Source of the DNA: Argyresthia goedartella
Lineage: Eukaryota > Arthropoda > Insecta > Lepidoptera > Argyresthiidae
Reading direction: 5' to 3'
Assembly: GCA_949825045.1 (NCBI GenBank)
Contig: OX463829.1
Location: 21,360,715 to 21,424,714, forward strand
Length of the DNA stretch: 64,000 nucleotides
Position numbers and translations under genes: made by a program. The stretch's first letter is position 1. Each line of letters begins with the position of its first letter. Of the stretch, positions 11,421 to 23,214 are shown piece by piece. The notes under the pieces are model-generated. The model was not told where the DNA came from and searched no databases. It saw only the letters and a list, made by a program, of their open reading frames with translations.

Positions 11421-12030
11421 TGATACAAGATATCAATAATAGTCTGGGTTTTGTGTAGTAACGTGAACAATTTGAATACATTGTATTTTGTTAATTTGAA
11501 TATGCAGCAGTTGATACAAAATTTGCACTTGTTAAATGATTTGCATTGGCTCTTTGAAATTGCCTTTATGACGCGCAAGGTGCTATCCAGCATGTTGTGC
11601 TGGGCATAGCATCAAGAGCCTTTTCACCTCCATAATTGACTGCATAGTTTTATTTTAGTGGAACTAAGTGGTATTGTTATATAAAAGTGGCATATATCAG
11701 ATGGCAAGTTTTGCTCCTATATGTAAAAAACTACATAACGTGTTTGTAGCTGTGGTAACATCATAAACCAACCAATGGGCATTAGTAATTTAGCAAACAA
11801 ACTATTAAGGTCAAATATTGTATTATATAATTTATGAGTAACCATAATAATCTGTCAAACCTTCATATTAGACGCCATGATATGAAGTGCTATATGAGAA
11901 AACACCGCCTGTATACACTTCAAATACGAAAATTATCATGCAATCGAATTTAATTAGCAGTACAAACCAAAATATTGTTTCAATACGGTGTAGATATCCA
12001 ATGTCAATAAATAATAGGTGTTATATAAGC
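11421..12030 (+). other. Probable 3' UTR of the SelT-like gene
   Basis: AT-rich, non-coding sequence follows the stop codon. The first clear polyadenylation-like signal in this orientation is AATAAA in 'gtcaataaataatagg' near 12004. The end is inferred, not seen. Confidence 0.4.
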
Positions 12031-12141
12031 ATTTTTTTTTAAATACCAGTTTCGTCTTTACAACGTTTTAATTTTTCACTGTTATACTGTTGATGTAGTA
12101 TTATAATGATTGATTGAATGAATACAAGCTACGGTTGATCT

Positions 12142-12389
12142 GACTGCGGTACCCTAAAAAGCTTAAACAAGCGGATAAGACGTAACGTAATGATTGAGAT
12201 TCGATAAAATTATAATAGCAGTCAATTAAATTCAATTTAATTGCAGGCGGGACCAATTAAATCTAATACAGTGGGTTCCGCTTGAATTCACATTTTATTT
12301 TATTTAACACTACAATACTAATTTTATCGAATCTCAATATTTACGTTACTCTTTTCTGCTTGTTTTATCCTTTTTTGTGTACCGCAGTC
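12142..12389. mobile_element. MITE with about 70-bp inverted ends
   Basis: The left end starts 'gactgcggtac' and the right end finishes 'gtaccgcagtc', a perfect 11-bp inverted repeat. The arms continue imperfectly through AAGCGG/CTTGTT-like blocks to 'gagattcgataaaatt' and 'aattttatcgaatctc'. The 248-bp size, long imperfect arms and lack of coding fit a non-autonomous DNA transposon. No clear target duplication was found. Confidence 0.75.
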
Positions 12390-13210
12390 GTTTTTTTTAT
12401 TGCGTCATTTATTATACTTTAGTATAAGTAATAGATACCTGAATCTACTACCGTAAAATGGGGCTATTTGGTACTTTTTTTTATAAAAAGAAAGTTAGTA
12501 CTCAAGAACTAACTTAGATATATTTCGCGCAACATGTTGCTGCAACATGACAGATAGTGTTCCGGAACAAGCCCCGCTATATGTTACTGTCCGCGCGCGT
12601 TATGTACCTAGCCCTAAACGGTGAAATATGATATGAAAACCTAACGAACAGGTTATTAATAAAATAATCTATGCCTCAATCATCAGATAGGGCGCATCGA
12701 AGGCACATTGGGGTAACAACACTAATTTGCTCAAATTAATTCTCCTCATCAACAAGCAATATCTATAGCAATATCTTTAGGTTACCTACTATCAGTCTTA
12801 TCAGTAGCATAATCTAACGTACTATAAATAGAATTATCTTTGATACTAAAATTACGTTCAGTCTTTGGGTGTTTAATCGCAATTTCTTCATTGAAATCAG
12901 TACCTACCTAGTTTTATTGGTAGTACTGCTCGTAGATTTTATGGTGCTTAAATAATGAACATTATCACCTTCAGATGTTTCATCGGTAACAACAGTGGCG
13001 GATTTGTCGTAAGGCCTAGTAGGCCCGGGCCTAGGGCGGCCAGATGTTAGGGGCGGCCAAACGTGGCAAAAATTCACTGATGATAACAAGAAACAACGGC
13101 GTGATAGCATTCACGCCTAATCACCGCCGCCGCCCCCGCGTCTTAAATAAAGAAAATTTCTCCCCTCGCCGAGTATGTTTCGTGTTCAGCACACTCGCTC
13201 AATTTAGTAG

Positions 13211-13602
13211 GTGAATGTACAGCTGAAAGCAGCCAAGAGGCTCGTTCGTTCTTTTTGCTACTCCAAGAGTTGTACAATTGATCTGCTAATCTTATATATA
13301 ATATTGTGCTGGGTGGGTTATTTGTTCCTCAAGCAGCAGCTTACGCAGTTTCAGTTTCAGAAATTGACATTACCATTGCTTTATGCTTTATACATTTTAT
13401 TGGGGAAACACGAGAGAACTTCGATGATTTTAAAAACAAACCCGAAAAACTGTCATTTATAGAGGAATATGAGACAGATTTTCGACGCACTCGAAAGCTG
13501 CTCCCTAGCGAGAGAAACTCAAGTGAAGAGATGGAACAAAATAATGGTCGCAAAATTTTTATAATCACTACTTTTTTCGCATCAGTAGATGGGATTGAAT
13601 AA
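13211..13602 (+). pseudogene. Possible hAT-like transposase fragment
   Basis: Two overlapping frames encode a stretch including FIEEYETDFRRTRKLLP and MEQNNGRKIFIITTFF followed by SVDGIE. The spacing of an R-R-x-R-K basic block before a 'phe-x-x-x-x-phe-x-x-x-asp' block recalls hAT-type (ZMYM-like) transposases, but the similarity is weak. The frame shifts near 13300 and ends at 13602. Treat the family as a guess; it could be any decayed element. Confidence 0.3.
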
Positions 13603-13836
13603 CCCAAATTTCCCGGTAACGCTAAATACCGCACCCCAAATCATGAGACCCCAAAAATACGGAAACCTCTAAGCCAAAACCGGAACCAAACCGACGCGAC
13701 GTAGAACGGTTTAATAGAGGAACCTCTTTGAAGATTTACCAATAATAAGGGTTTCTCTAAAATAACGGGAACCTCTAAAGTACGGTTCCCTCGAAATAAA
13801 GAGATCCCTTATTTCGAAGTAAAATTGAAACTGTTA

Positions 13837-14821
13837 CTATCAAATGCACTTGCTATTTGGATAGGACCTTTTGGAGTTGCGGTACGCGACAGTGACGACT
13901 TGTTAATTTACTCATCACTAATAATACTACTAAAGCTAATTTTCTAATTCTTCTACTCCACTCATAGCATCTCCTTCACTCTCTGAGCTTTCTTCGTATG
14001 AAATATCAGAATCAGTATAAACCTATAACTATAACAATGAAAAAACTGTTAATCGTTACATTTAAAAAGAAATACTTCCACGTAACGTGCTTTCCCAACA
14101 GGTTAGGAACTGAAAGGCGGCGCGTCAATTGACGTCATACGCCGCTCCATTCTAGAGATGAGATTATTGGTTGTTTTTTTTATTGGTTAATGGTAAATTG
14201 ATAAAAAAAAATATCGATAATTTTGTTGGTTGAAAATATTACTTAATATTTTAATTCAAGTACCTACTAAACAATCAACCATTTACTTCACTGACTGAAA
14301 TTTCACTTCATTTTGTAAGAATAAAAGTATCAATAACAGTAACTGTGTTAAACTCTTTTTTATCGTAAGAGAAATAGAGCATACAATCAATAAGTGACAG
14401 AAATATCACTTCCGTCGGTTTAGAATAAAATATCTACTGTAATGAGTAAATGAGTGCTATCGTAAATTGCCGTACCTAAGGAAATGAATCCTGCGACGTT
14501 GCCGCTCCTAATTCGACCCGAGCGAAAGAAAACGCGACGTTGTCAATTCTCCTGTTAGACATAACTGAAGTTGATATGATATTTTTATTCGCTAATGTTA
14601 ATTTTGTGTAGTGTTAATGGTTGATGGTTATATTCCCGCCCAGAACGGACTCTGAGCGGAGTAGTTGATATGATATTTTTATTCGTTAATGTTAATTTTG
14701 TTTATTCAATATCATGGTTGATTTTAAATATGAATTGGTTAAATTTATTGGTTAACGGTTATATTCATCACCTATACTCCATTCCAAAAGGTCCTATCCT
14801 AATAGCAACTGGATTTGATAG
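13837..14821. mobile_element. DNA transposon or MITE with 38-bp inverted ends and TA flanks
   Basis: The left end 'ctatcaaatgcacttgc' and right end 'gcaactggatttgatag' are inverted copies that extend through 'ggataggaccttttgga' with about five mismatches. Both ends abut TA, as in Tc1/mariner-superfamily insertion. The interior is non-coding and contains two copies of a 'ttgatatgatatttttattcg' block (about 14570 and 14665). Confidence 0.7.
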
Positions 14822-14834
14822 TACTATAGTCCGC

Positions 14835-14910
14835 TTTTAGGATTCCGTACCCGAAGGTACTGCTGCTGTCCGTCTGTCCGTCTGTCAGCGGGCTGTATAA
14901 CTGGACCGCA
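14835..14910 (+). repeat. GGTTCCGTACC / GTCCGTCTGTC repeat fragment
   Basis: 'ggattccgtacccgaagg' is followed by 'gtccgtctgtccgtctgtc'. The same two blocks recur at 17577-17660, and an inverted form at 22050-22080. Confidence 0.6.
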
Positions 14911-15054
14911 ATAGCTAGACCCATAATCATCATAACTTATTTTTCAATCATAAGTTTTGATTTAACATTATTTCTTCTCCATGAACATGTGTAAGTATTT
15001 GACTTATAAAAGTGCATTATTTTTGCCTACTTACAATAAATTATTTGAGTCTTA

Positions 15055-15215
15055 TGACGTTAAGTTGTCGGTCCCGGCTACTATCGCTACTCGGTAGTAG
15101 TAGTTGTTACATTCCCTCCACCAACCCACACTGAGCCAGCGTGGTGGAGTATGGCTCAATCTTGCTCGTATCTGGGTAAAGGGCATTAATGGGCTATATT
15201 TATTATTTATTTATA
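15055..15215 (+). mobile_element. SINE family C, body only
   Basis: The segment from 'gtcggtcccggctactatc' through 'gccagcgtggtggagtatgg' and 'ctcaatcttgctcgt' matches the body of family C copies at 22180-22490 (inverted) and 24005-24265. The tRNA-like head is missing. Confidence 0.65.
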
Positions 15216-15585
15216 ATCGCACTTTTGGCCGAGACATTACGTAGTGCTTTTCACGAGTACAAGTAAATGAAATAGATTGTACAGAATAGCTATTTATGCT
15301 ACTTGTGCGTTAAGTAGATGATTACCGAGGTGTTACATTTTTATTTACGAGCGAGCGAAGCGAGCGAGTGTAAGTCGACAGGAGTGGTATATCAACTTAC
15401 GCACGAGTAATATACTGTCAAACGCCCATGTTTTAAGAGATATTTCATCTAAACGAGACACTTTCTAAATCCAGATAAAAAATATGTTATGAAGACCTTA
15501 CTTACTTAGACAATTAATTACTGTTTGAAAACAACATAAAGTCAATGGAAACTACATGAAAACAATCTAAATAGATGTTTTTCAC

Positions 15586-15880
15586 CTAGAACGTGTTATT
15601 TCTTGAGATCTGAAATGAATATTGATATGGTTCTTGCGTCAAAAATAGGTTTTCAAAATATCTTAAAACAGTAGTGTTTGAAATAATCGGTAGTTTTAAA
15701 AATAAAAATAAATACAATTTTCGCGCTATTGCAGTGTGAGTTGTTTTGAACTTTCCAACCAACAACCACCACGAATCGAGTTGCAATTTTTTCGGACACA
15801 CGAGCCATTTTGTCCAAAATTTCAACCACCACGAATCGATAGCAAATTTTTTCGATACCAAAATGTGGCAAGCTAGTTAT
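15586..15880. repeat. Short direct duplication, no gene
   Basis: Two copies of 'ttccaaccaccacgaatcga'-like sequence lie at about 15756 and 15820, each followed by 'ttttttcgga' or 'ttttttcgata'. The overlapping minus-strand reading frames are short and unrecognised. Confidence 0.4.
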
Positions 15881-15977
15881 CCGAATATATACGTGTTAGA
15901 TAAACATTTACAATAACACCCTGTTCTAGATCTTGATAACCCAAATACTACTAACAAGTACAGTATACTCATATTAG

Positions 15978-16215
15978 ACGACCTCTGTGGCGCTGCGGTT
16001 GTGACCTACCGTGCGAGAGGGCCCGGACTTGATCTCCGGCTGGGGATAAGGAAAAAAAATATCTCAAGGTCTTGGATGTTTATATGTGTGTGATGCCGCT
16101 GTTTCTGGTTCACAAGACACAGGGTATCCTATTGTAAGGTCAGAAGCAATGTTTGTGCCTGTATATAAGTGTTTGTGTTTATGTTTACTTAAACAGTTAT
16201 TTAATAAAACATATA
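15978..16215 (+). mobile_element. SINE family B copy
   Basis: A tRNA-like head ('tctgtggcgctgcgg', 'gtgcgagaggg', 'ccggctgggg') is followed by a body with 'aggtcttggatgttta' and 'gtgtgtgatgccgctg'. The same order is seen at 35266 and, inverted, at 23795 and 50196. Confidence 0.75.
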
Positions 16216-16594
16216 ATTACTCACTTACCAGAAAACCTCACCACCGGTCCCAAAAAAGATGCCTACGAAATTGGGCTAATTCAAAGTTCTTCAAAGCATT
16301 CTTTCGCCATAAAATAAATCCGCATTGCACAAGTTTGCGAGATCATAAAACTCGTACTCCGGGCGCGCGCGGGTGACACCGACCGCCCTTCGCCCCACGA
16401 TTATAACTGGGTTATAGAAAAATGGAAACTTTTGTAATATTACTTACTCCTAAAAACTTTCCATAATATCGCCGTTAGAGGCTTGAACGCTGGTCTAATT
16501 CATTTTAGGAGCAACTTTTCCACGTGGAAACCTGGGGAGTTATGACCACGTGTAGGTTCTAGCGGTTTGAAATGGGTATTTTAACCTGTTATAC

Positions 16595-16762
16595 ATTTAA
16601 TCTTTATATATATAGTTCTACTGTACGTGTGTATGTCACTGAACTCCTCCTAAATGGCTGGACCGATTTGAATGTTTTTTTTTTATGCGTTTGGGTTGCG
16701 CCCTGGATGGTTTCGATTCACAAATCAGCCCGGCAGCAGGACAACGTCTGTCGGGTCCGCTA
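16595..16762 (+). mobile_element. Helitron-like 3' end (Lep1-type)
   Basis: 'ctcctaaatggctggaccg', 'gcgtttgggttgcgccc' and a terminal 'gacaacgtctgtcgggtcc' then 'gctag' before T. A GC-rich stem next to a CTAG end just before a T fits non-autonomous Helitrons common in moths. The 5' end was not found. Confidence 0.6.
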
Positions 16763-16854
16763 GTACATATTTTTTCGTATATACAAGTGACCAGGGCTTC
16801 GACATTTCTGCATTCAGTGGGTAAAGTTCTAATAACTCAGCGATTTCGTACGGT

Positions 16855-17150
16855 CTTGACGACCGGTTTAGCCTAGCGGGTAGTGACCCTACCTTCGAAG
16901 CTGACAGTCCTGGGTTCGAATCCCGGTAAGGGCAAATAATTGTATGATGAGCATCAATATTTGTTTCTTAGTCTTGGATATTTTCTATGTATTTACATGA
17001 GAATTTATCTCTTTTAAATATATTTTCGTCTAGCACACAATACACAGATGCCTTGCTGAGCTTAGTTTGGGCCTAGTTAGATTTGTATAAGAGTGTCCTC
17101 TAAAATTTATTTATTTATTTTATTTATTTAGTTTGCAAAAGCAACTCAGG
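16855..17150 (+). mobile_element. SINE family A copy, degenerate
   Basis: The head reads 'tagcctagcgggtagtgac' (A-box-like) and 'gggttcgaatcccgg' (B box), followed by 'ggcaaataattg' and a body ending in a TTTA-rich tail. It is related to the copies at 30415 and 25858 but more diverged. Confidence 0.7.
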
Positions 17151-17574
17151 ATTTGTCACAGTAGCTCGAAAAAAAAAGATTATGAATCAAGATGCGTCAG
17201 CATTGTTTGTATGCGGACAGATAAAAGTCTCTCCTACGCTGCTGGAGGCAAAACCGAGAGCAAAAAATACCCCCAAGTCTCCATTAGTGTCAAGAAAATT
17301 GCGGGGTGTGTCCAGACAATATGCCGTACTAGTAGACGAACCAAATGTAGCGAGCGCCGATAAATCAATCCGATGTACGTACACTGCCAGTCTAGTATAG
17401 TAGCAATCTCGTCCGAGTACACTTTCCGGAGCCTCAAGTGTTGTTCGAAAATCTAGGAATTCCGGTAGGTTTTGAAAAATTTACCGATCACAATATATAT
17501 TTGACACTGTTGACACGGGCTGTTTTTTATTGCGAATTTTCTTCTTTATGCGATCTTCTATAGGCTTATTTTTT

Positions 17575-17705
17575 GGGTTCCGTACCTGAAGGGTGCCAAA
17601 CGGGACCCTTTTACTAAGACTTCGCTGTCCGTCCGTCCGTCTGTCCGTCTGTCACGGGGCTCTACCGGATCAACCGAAATAGGAAGAGAGCTGAAATTAT
17701 CACAG
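17575..17705 (+). repeat. GGTTCCGTACC / GTCCGTCTGTC repeat fragment
   Basis: 'gggttccgtacctgaaggg' precedes 'gtccgtccgtccgtctgtc'. Second copy of the repeat at 14835. Confidence 0.6.
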
Positions 17706-18237
17706 AGGGTTTATTTCCATTGCTGGTATAACAACAGATAATGAAACATGCCGGTTTGTAAGAATTAAAAGAAGTACCCATAGAAGAAAGCATTGGCCAT
17801 TTTATTAGCCATTTTGTTTTATTTGTTTATCGGTGAAAACTGGACTCTCCCGATATTATCGGAAAATATATTTTTGATCGAAGATTGAAAGAATTGCAGG
17901 TTTTGTGCTTAGTTATTTGTCATTACACGATTAATAATTGCTCATTCGAAATATACTCAAATTATACTTACATACACTAAACTCTTTTTCAATGTTTCGA
18001 TGTACGGCCTTGAATGTAGTCCTATCTAGTATTTAATATTTTATTATAAAAAATTAAAAAGGCTAAGGCTACTCGTACAAAAGACTGTCGTTTTACGTTT
18101 TCCCGTGTACAATGTATAGAAACCTTCATGTGTGGGTCCGATATCCCAATCGTGCTTGACCTTTTTTAATAGGCTTATTACGAGTATGTTATTCTGACAT
18201 CTGGGAATTTCTATGAGAATACTCCGGCGAGCGAGCC

Positions 18238-18602
18238 CTTAAGATTTTGAAATTGCCTTTTGAGCAATTTAAAAAGCATGTTAAAGCGACTTTGTCGAAA
18301 AAGGGATATTGCCATGCTCAAGACTACTTAAATGATGGGACTGTATGGGGTGGTTAATCTAGCTCAACACAGTCCTTGGGGTTAATAATTTTGTAATTAT
18401 GTATTCCTGCTCATTAATTATAGTAATAAATATTGTAATTTGTATTAGTTAAGCACATCAATTTTCATAAGAGATCTAAAAATCAATCTGTGGGAGTTTC
18501 TACGCCCTCCCTCTCCCTCAGTGGTCCAATGTAGAGAAGAGGCAAAAAATGACGTTTGCTAAGTATCTGTAAACAGTTGATTTGATTGATTTGACTTGAT
18601 TT
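18238..18602 (+). mobile_element. 5'-truncated LINE tail, family A
   Basis: It starts at 'aagattttgaaattgcc', encodes the end of the LINE protein with stops, and carries the shared 3' UTR ('agatctaaaaatcaatctg', 'aaaatgacgtttgctaagt') ending in a TTGAT-rich tail. Shorter at the 5' side than the copies at 32020 and 51055. Confidence 0.8.
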
Positions 18603-18690
18603 GGTCACAACGTTACAACACAACTGGGAGCCAAAGCGAAGGGGAGCGGAGCGAGGTAACCCATGTCACAAAACCGAATTTGTTAGGACA
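18603..18690 (+). repeat. Fragment of the 22.5-kb inverted repeat family
   Basis: 'ggtcacaacgttacaacac' and 'gggagccaaagcgaagg' resemble 22635-22690, where the same order occurs. Confidence 0.5.
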
Positions 18691-18859
18691 GAAATTTTAA
18701 ATGTATATTTCACATTTTCTGCCTAAGTTTTTAAAATGACTTCAATTTGGAATTGATAGAGAGCCTCTTTTTAATAAAATTGTCTTCTTAAGAGACCCCT
18801 TTGTTGATTCAGTTGCCAACATAATTACTTGATATATATGCACATATTGTTGTGCGACA

Positions 18860-19985
18860 CGGCTGTCCCAGCCATACCATACACGGTCGGGCGTTAGCCA
18901 AGGGTCTATTTTAGGTCCGTTTTTATTTATCATTGTGATAAATGACCTGGAATCAGAGCTTTAATACGCCAATTGCCTTCTGTATGTGGACGATCTGAAA
19001 GTGATACTTCCCGTTAGTCCAGAGGATAATTGTAGTTTGTTGCAGGAAGATCTAGACGCGGCTCTTAGGTGGAGTGTCAACAACAAACTCTTGTTAAATA
19101 ATGCCAAGTGTTATGTAATGTCCTTAACGCACTATTCTCAGCCTATACGCGCGACGTATACACTCGGCATTGAGTCTTTGCCTCGAGTGTATTCGATTAA
19201 GGACCTCGGTGTTAAGTTCGACCCCAAACTTACATTCCATGAGCATATGAGCACTTTGGCCAAGGAATGCTTTAAAAGATTGGGGTTTATAACACGGAAT
19301 AGAAGGACTTCCGGAACCTGGGTGTGGTCCAGCTTCTATACACGGCCCTATTGAGAACCAAACTTGAATCTAGCTCGGTTGTTTGAAATCCGTACGAAAG
19401 CTCTTACATACTTTTGTTCGATAAGGTACACAAGGCTTCATTACAATACCTATAATACCTATATACGAGGAAATTTGGATACTATCCTGTAAGGTTCATA
19501 TTTTATTTCCCTAATTTTCGGGTATTTTGGCTATAAGCATAACTGGCAACACAGCAGATACTTGGCAGAGCGTGGGCTCGGACGTCGACTCACTTGGCTT
19601 TCAATGACCGAAACGCGCGGACGTAGTCTAAGCCGGCGCAGTGACAGCTGTTCACGAGTAATATCTACTTTAATTGTGAGAACCTTGTGTGTTTTAATTA
19701 TAATACCACTGGCGCCTGCAATAATATGCAGACAGTTTACTATCCTTACCTTTATCCATCCGCTTATATATTGGGTATGCTCGGTTACAACTCACTAGAG
19801 GTCAGACGTAACACCAAGCAGCATCTGACAGTGTGTCGATTGTTGCGAGGCGACAGTGACTGTGTCGCGCTTGTCGGTACGGTATGCGAGCTATTCGTGC
19901 CCGACAAATACCTCCGCGCGCGCAGGCACCAGCGGCTATTAGTGGGCGGCGCGCACCGCACGGTGGCGCGCCAGCATGGCAATTT
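18860..19985 (+). pseudogene. Jockey-type LINE reverse transcriptase remnant, family D
   Basis: Broken frames give SQGSILGPFLF (motif B) near 18900, LLYVDDLKVILPV (motif C, YVDD) near 18980, LLNNAKCYVMSLT, KDLGVKFDPKLTF and, after an insertion, YPYLYPSAYILGMLGYNSLE and VPDKYLRARRHQRLL near 19740-19960. These follow the order of a Jockey/I-like LINE ORF2 from palm to C terminus. The frame is interrupted by stops (18962) and by a 249-bp insertion. Related remnants lie at 39790 and 48600. Confidence 0.8.
19489..19737. mobile_element. Unclassified 249-bp insertion with 9-bp target duplication
   Basis: TACTATCCT occurs at 19480-19488 and again at 19738-19746. The intervening DNA interrupts the LINE sequence, which in the related copy at 48890-48925 runs straight through 'ggaaatttggataact' into 'cccttacctttatc'. 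No inverted ends, poly-A or tRNA-like head were seen; a solo LTR or a SINE-like element are both possible. Confidence 0.7.
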
Positions 19986-20239
19986 TATATATTATTATAT
20001 ATTATATAATTTGTATATTATATAAAGCTCGAATACCTAGAATCGACGCCAGCCGGCGCTAAAGAGCAAACTTAAATATAACCTCTTTACTATTATAACA
20101 TTTAAGGAATCGTTTCCCGTTTTACAAATACCCTTACAAACATAGAAAATTCTATACGGATAACCGTTAGGAAAATTTATTCATTATGGTCATAATTTAT
20201 AAATTTTCAGATAGGAAATGAGTTTTTACCAAGTAGTTT

Positions 20240-20720
20240 TACATTACGCTTATAAATACTTTTATCTACACACGTGTCATAAACCCTCTTTACTGCGTCT
20301 AAAAACAGCACGTTATGGCCAACATAATATAAAACTACTTGGTAAAAACTGATTTCTTATCTGAAAATTGATAAATTATGACCATAACGTACTGAAATTT
20401 GTCATATTATGACATTCAAATTTCGAACGCCGAAACCCGCCTGCGTGCCGCCCCTAGTTTGTCTGTGAAGTTGGTACTACAGAACAAGCTAAACAACTGC
20501 AGAGCAATGATCAATGTCACAATGCCGGTCGAACATACGGTTCCTGAACACATCAAAGAGAGCTTATGATATGTGTGTAGATTAACTAGTGAATTTAACT
20601 GTACATAATTAGGCATTAAAACTCTCGAGTGATATTATTATGAAACTTGCCTCCGGCTCGTTTCATAAACCCACTCTCGAGCATTATTGCCCTCCATTAT
20701 GTAGCAGTCACATAAACAAC
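20240..20720 (+). repeat. Interspersed repeat X, copy 1
   Basis: From 'tatctacacacgtgtcataaac' through 'gacattcaaatttcgaacgcc' and 'gagagcttatgatatg' to 'gcagtcacataaac' this matches 41500-41990. It includes a hairpin in 'gaaacttgcctccggctcgtttc'. A short minus-strand frame is shared by both copies, but so is the whole DNA. Class unknown. Confidence 0.75.
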
Positions 20721-21480
20721 TATTATTTATTTTTATATTTGCAGGTTTCCGAAATGCATCATCGTCATAATGATATATAGGTAGTTAGTTAATAACCTGC
20801 AATTTCGTGATGCAGGGAGGGATATAATGCGAGAACGTGGCAGGTTCTGTGAGATGAAACCATGATTGTGTTATCGCTGGATTACTGAAATCGAATTTTG
20901 TTTATGGAGCTGAATTGGTTGAATTAATATTTATTGTGAATTTTAATAAAAATCTGAATATCTGTAATATTGTTATTAAATTGATATTTTATTGAATTTA
21001 TTTCGAATTTGTTATTAAACCATCGAAATATATGGTAAGTAATGGCACAAATAAATAATTTAAATAATAAATAAAACAAAATATTACTTCAAACAATCCA
21101 GCAATGGGGTTTTCGAATCAAAATAATTATAATTATGCCATGCTTGTAATCGAAATAATGTATTACCACCAGTGACTTCTCAGGCGTATTTATGGGCATT
21201 GTTCTAAGAAGTATTCTGGCCATAAGAGCCATATATTTGATTAAGTCTTGTATTAATATGGCGTTGCTTATCAGGAGACAGATTTGGTAGAGCTTTGTTA
21301 ATCCAGTGCATTTATTCTGAAAAAAAAACGGGACTAAAATTGTAACTCTTGATCAGGATGTTGCATAGTCAGCTAAACCTATCACCATACTTATTTTATA
21401 CACAACTACGTCACTCAGATCAAACAAATCTAGACAAAAACCAATATTTCAAAATATCCGTTATTCTCATATTTCCCTAC
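20721..21480. other. No gene recognised
   Basis: AT-rich sequence without a supported feature. Confidence 0.45.
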
Positions 21481-21497
21481 AGTTTCATACATTCGCA

Positions 21498-21893
21498 ATG
21501 CAAAGTTCCCGAAAACGAGCGATGGAGCTATTGTATTCAATTAGTCGCTCATCATATAGAGTATATTCAAACAGTCGCTCGGATCATCTTCCTCCTAAAA
21601 GTGAACTCGTGGAAATTGGCGCTCGCCGCATTTTTTCTGCTTCATTTAACAAACGATTCACACGTTTCTCAATAAACGGAAAGCTTATTTCGCCCGACTT
21701 TGAAGCGTGTTTCCGCTTCAAATTGAAAATATTTTCAATACCTCCGATGATCCGGGCCGGGTTTGTCCTGTCGGGTTCCCTGCTGCATAAAAGCGTTGAC
21801 TTCGAGATATGGGAAAAACCGGTCAAGTGCGAGTCGAACTCGCGCACGAAGGGTTCCGTACCACCGTACAATGGTAGGGATGGTGTGGAGTGA
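21498..21893 (+). other. Unrecognised open frame running into a repeat
   Basis: 131 codons from an ATG; basic and serine-rich at the N terminus (MQSSRKRAMELLY), unknown after that. From residue about 105 it reads through a common dispersed repeat ('aaaaccggtcaagtgcgag', 'gggttccgtacc'), so the C-terminal third is not a conserved protein. Probably chance or a decayed element, but the first 100 residues are stop-free and AT-rich flanks differ from it. Confidence 0.2.
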
Positions 21894-22085
21894 ATAGTTT
21901 CGACTTTACATAGCAAAATGTTGTTACTTTCAAACTCCATGTACGTAACCAGGTGCAATCATAAGTTTGTATGTGTTCTTGAAAGAATGTATGGGAGCCC
22001 CCTTAAATATAAATTTTATTCTGTACGCATTATTATTGTTGTTATAGCGGCAACAGACAGACGGACGGACGGACGGACAGCGGAG
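21811..22085. repeat. Dispersed repeat with GACG microsatellite
   Basis: It contains 'gggttccgtacc', 'aaactccatgtacgtaacc', 'cataagtttgtatgtg' and '(gacg)n' near 22057-22077. The middle blocks recur at 49610-49660 and, inverted, at 58800-58865. Confidence 0.55.
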
Positions 22086-22179
22086 GCTTAGTAGCGTAGC
22101 TAAAAAGAAACTGGATTGAATTGTCGTTCATTTGTGGTATGTTATTATTTTACTCGCATAAGTATAATATAATAATGTA

Positions 22180-22490
22180 GCCCATGAATGTCCCCACCGA
22201 GGGGCAAAGGCCGGATACGAGTAAGATTAAGCCATACTCCACCACGCTGGGTCAGCGCGGTTTGATGGAGGGGTTTTACGACCACTACCACGTAGCGAGT
22301 ACCACGTAGATAGTAGCCGGGACCTACAGCTTACCTTGTCATCCGAAACACTGAACGTCCGATAGCGTAATTAATATAAATTAATTATCACACTGGTACA
22401 TCAAGATGCATGGTCAGGAATCGAACATGCATCTTCTGTGTGAGAAGCAAGCATGAAACCTATTAGACCACGGAGCACGCACGCATAAAT
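22180..22490 (-). mobile_element. SINE family C, long copy
   Basis: On the minus strand a tRNA-like head ('ccgtggtctaataggtttc', 'gttcgattcctgacc') is followed by a body through 'gtaggtcccggctac' and 'gaccccagcgtggtgg'-like blocks to 'cctcggtggggac'. Compare 24005-24265 in the opposite orientation. Confidence 0.75.
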
Positions 22491-22499
22491 TTTAATATA

Positions 22500-22741
22500 T
22501 GTATTTGGCACAAATATGTTGTTTATCAATGTAAGTTTTTGCTCCCAAATATGTAAAATGTTCACCAAATTAGTTTCACAGAACAGTATTGGTTGCTATA
22601 GGTCACTTTCTGTCCGAATACTAAAGCTAGGTTTGTTAAGTCACAACTTTATAATACAACGTGGAGCCGAAGCGAAGCGAAGGTATAAAATAGGAGTAAC
22701 AAATTGGTGAACATTTAGTTAGTTTGGGATGAAAATTTATT
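22500..22741 (+). repeat. Left arm of a long inverted repeat
   Basis: 'ggttgctataggtcacttt', 'taagtcacaactttataat' and 'gtttgggatgaaaatttat' match, in inverted order, the segment 23215-23475. Arms of about 240-260 bp are separated by about 470 bp. The whole could be a 975-bp element with long inverted ends or two opposite copies of one repeat. Confidence 0.7.
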
Positions 22742-23214
22742 TTTTGGATGTGACGTTTTACTCAATATTCAATATACTCAAGTTTGGTAAGCAGTTATAC
22801 AAAAGCTAATATATTATTGTACATCAAGCAACAGAGCGTGTACATAATTCAGTTCCATTCACTCTTTATTCATCTGTGCATTCGCTGCAAATCCGTCATT
22901 CTTGGATTTCGTCCTAAAAGACGAAACTTTTATATATTTATAGGATATCTTCGTAGTCCATTGTGTATGTTTTAATTTATGCACTTTACGATAACAGTAT
23001 GCTAAGTAAGATATAAAAATACATACCTACACGATATTAATGCAATATCAGAGATATATCAGTTAAAGCATTATTTAGTAAAATACTTTTAAGGCCCACT
23101 ACTTCGAACGCAAATAATTTTGACAGCTCCATACACATGTACATGGAGTTTTCAGTTATTCAGAGAATAGCGTTGACTCTCGATCAAAGTAATGAGAGAT
23201 ATTTCAAAAGAATA

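Noticed and set aside
12904..13110. Minus-strand frame with proline-rich sequence (PPLTSGRPRPGPTRPY)
   Set aside because: Low-complexity translation of a 'gggcctagggcggcc' block with no family match; may belong to the decayed element at 13211.
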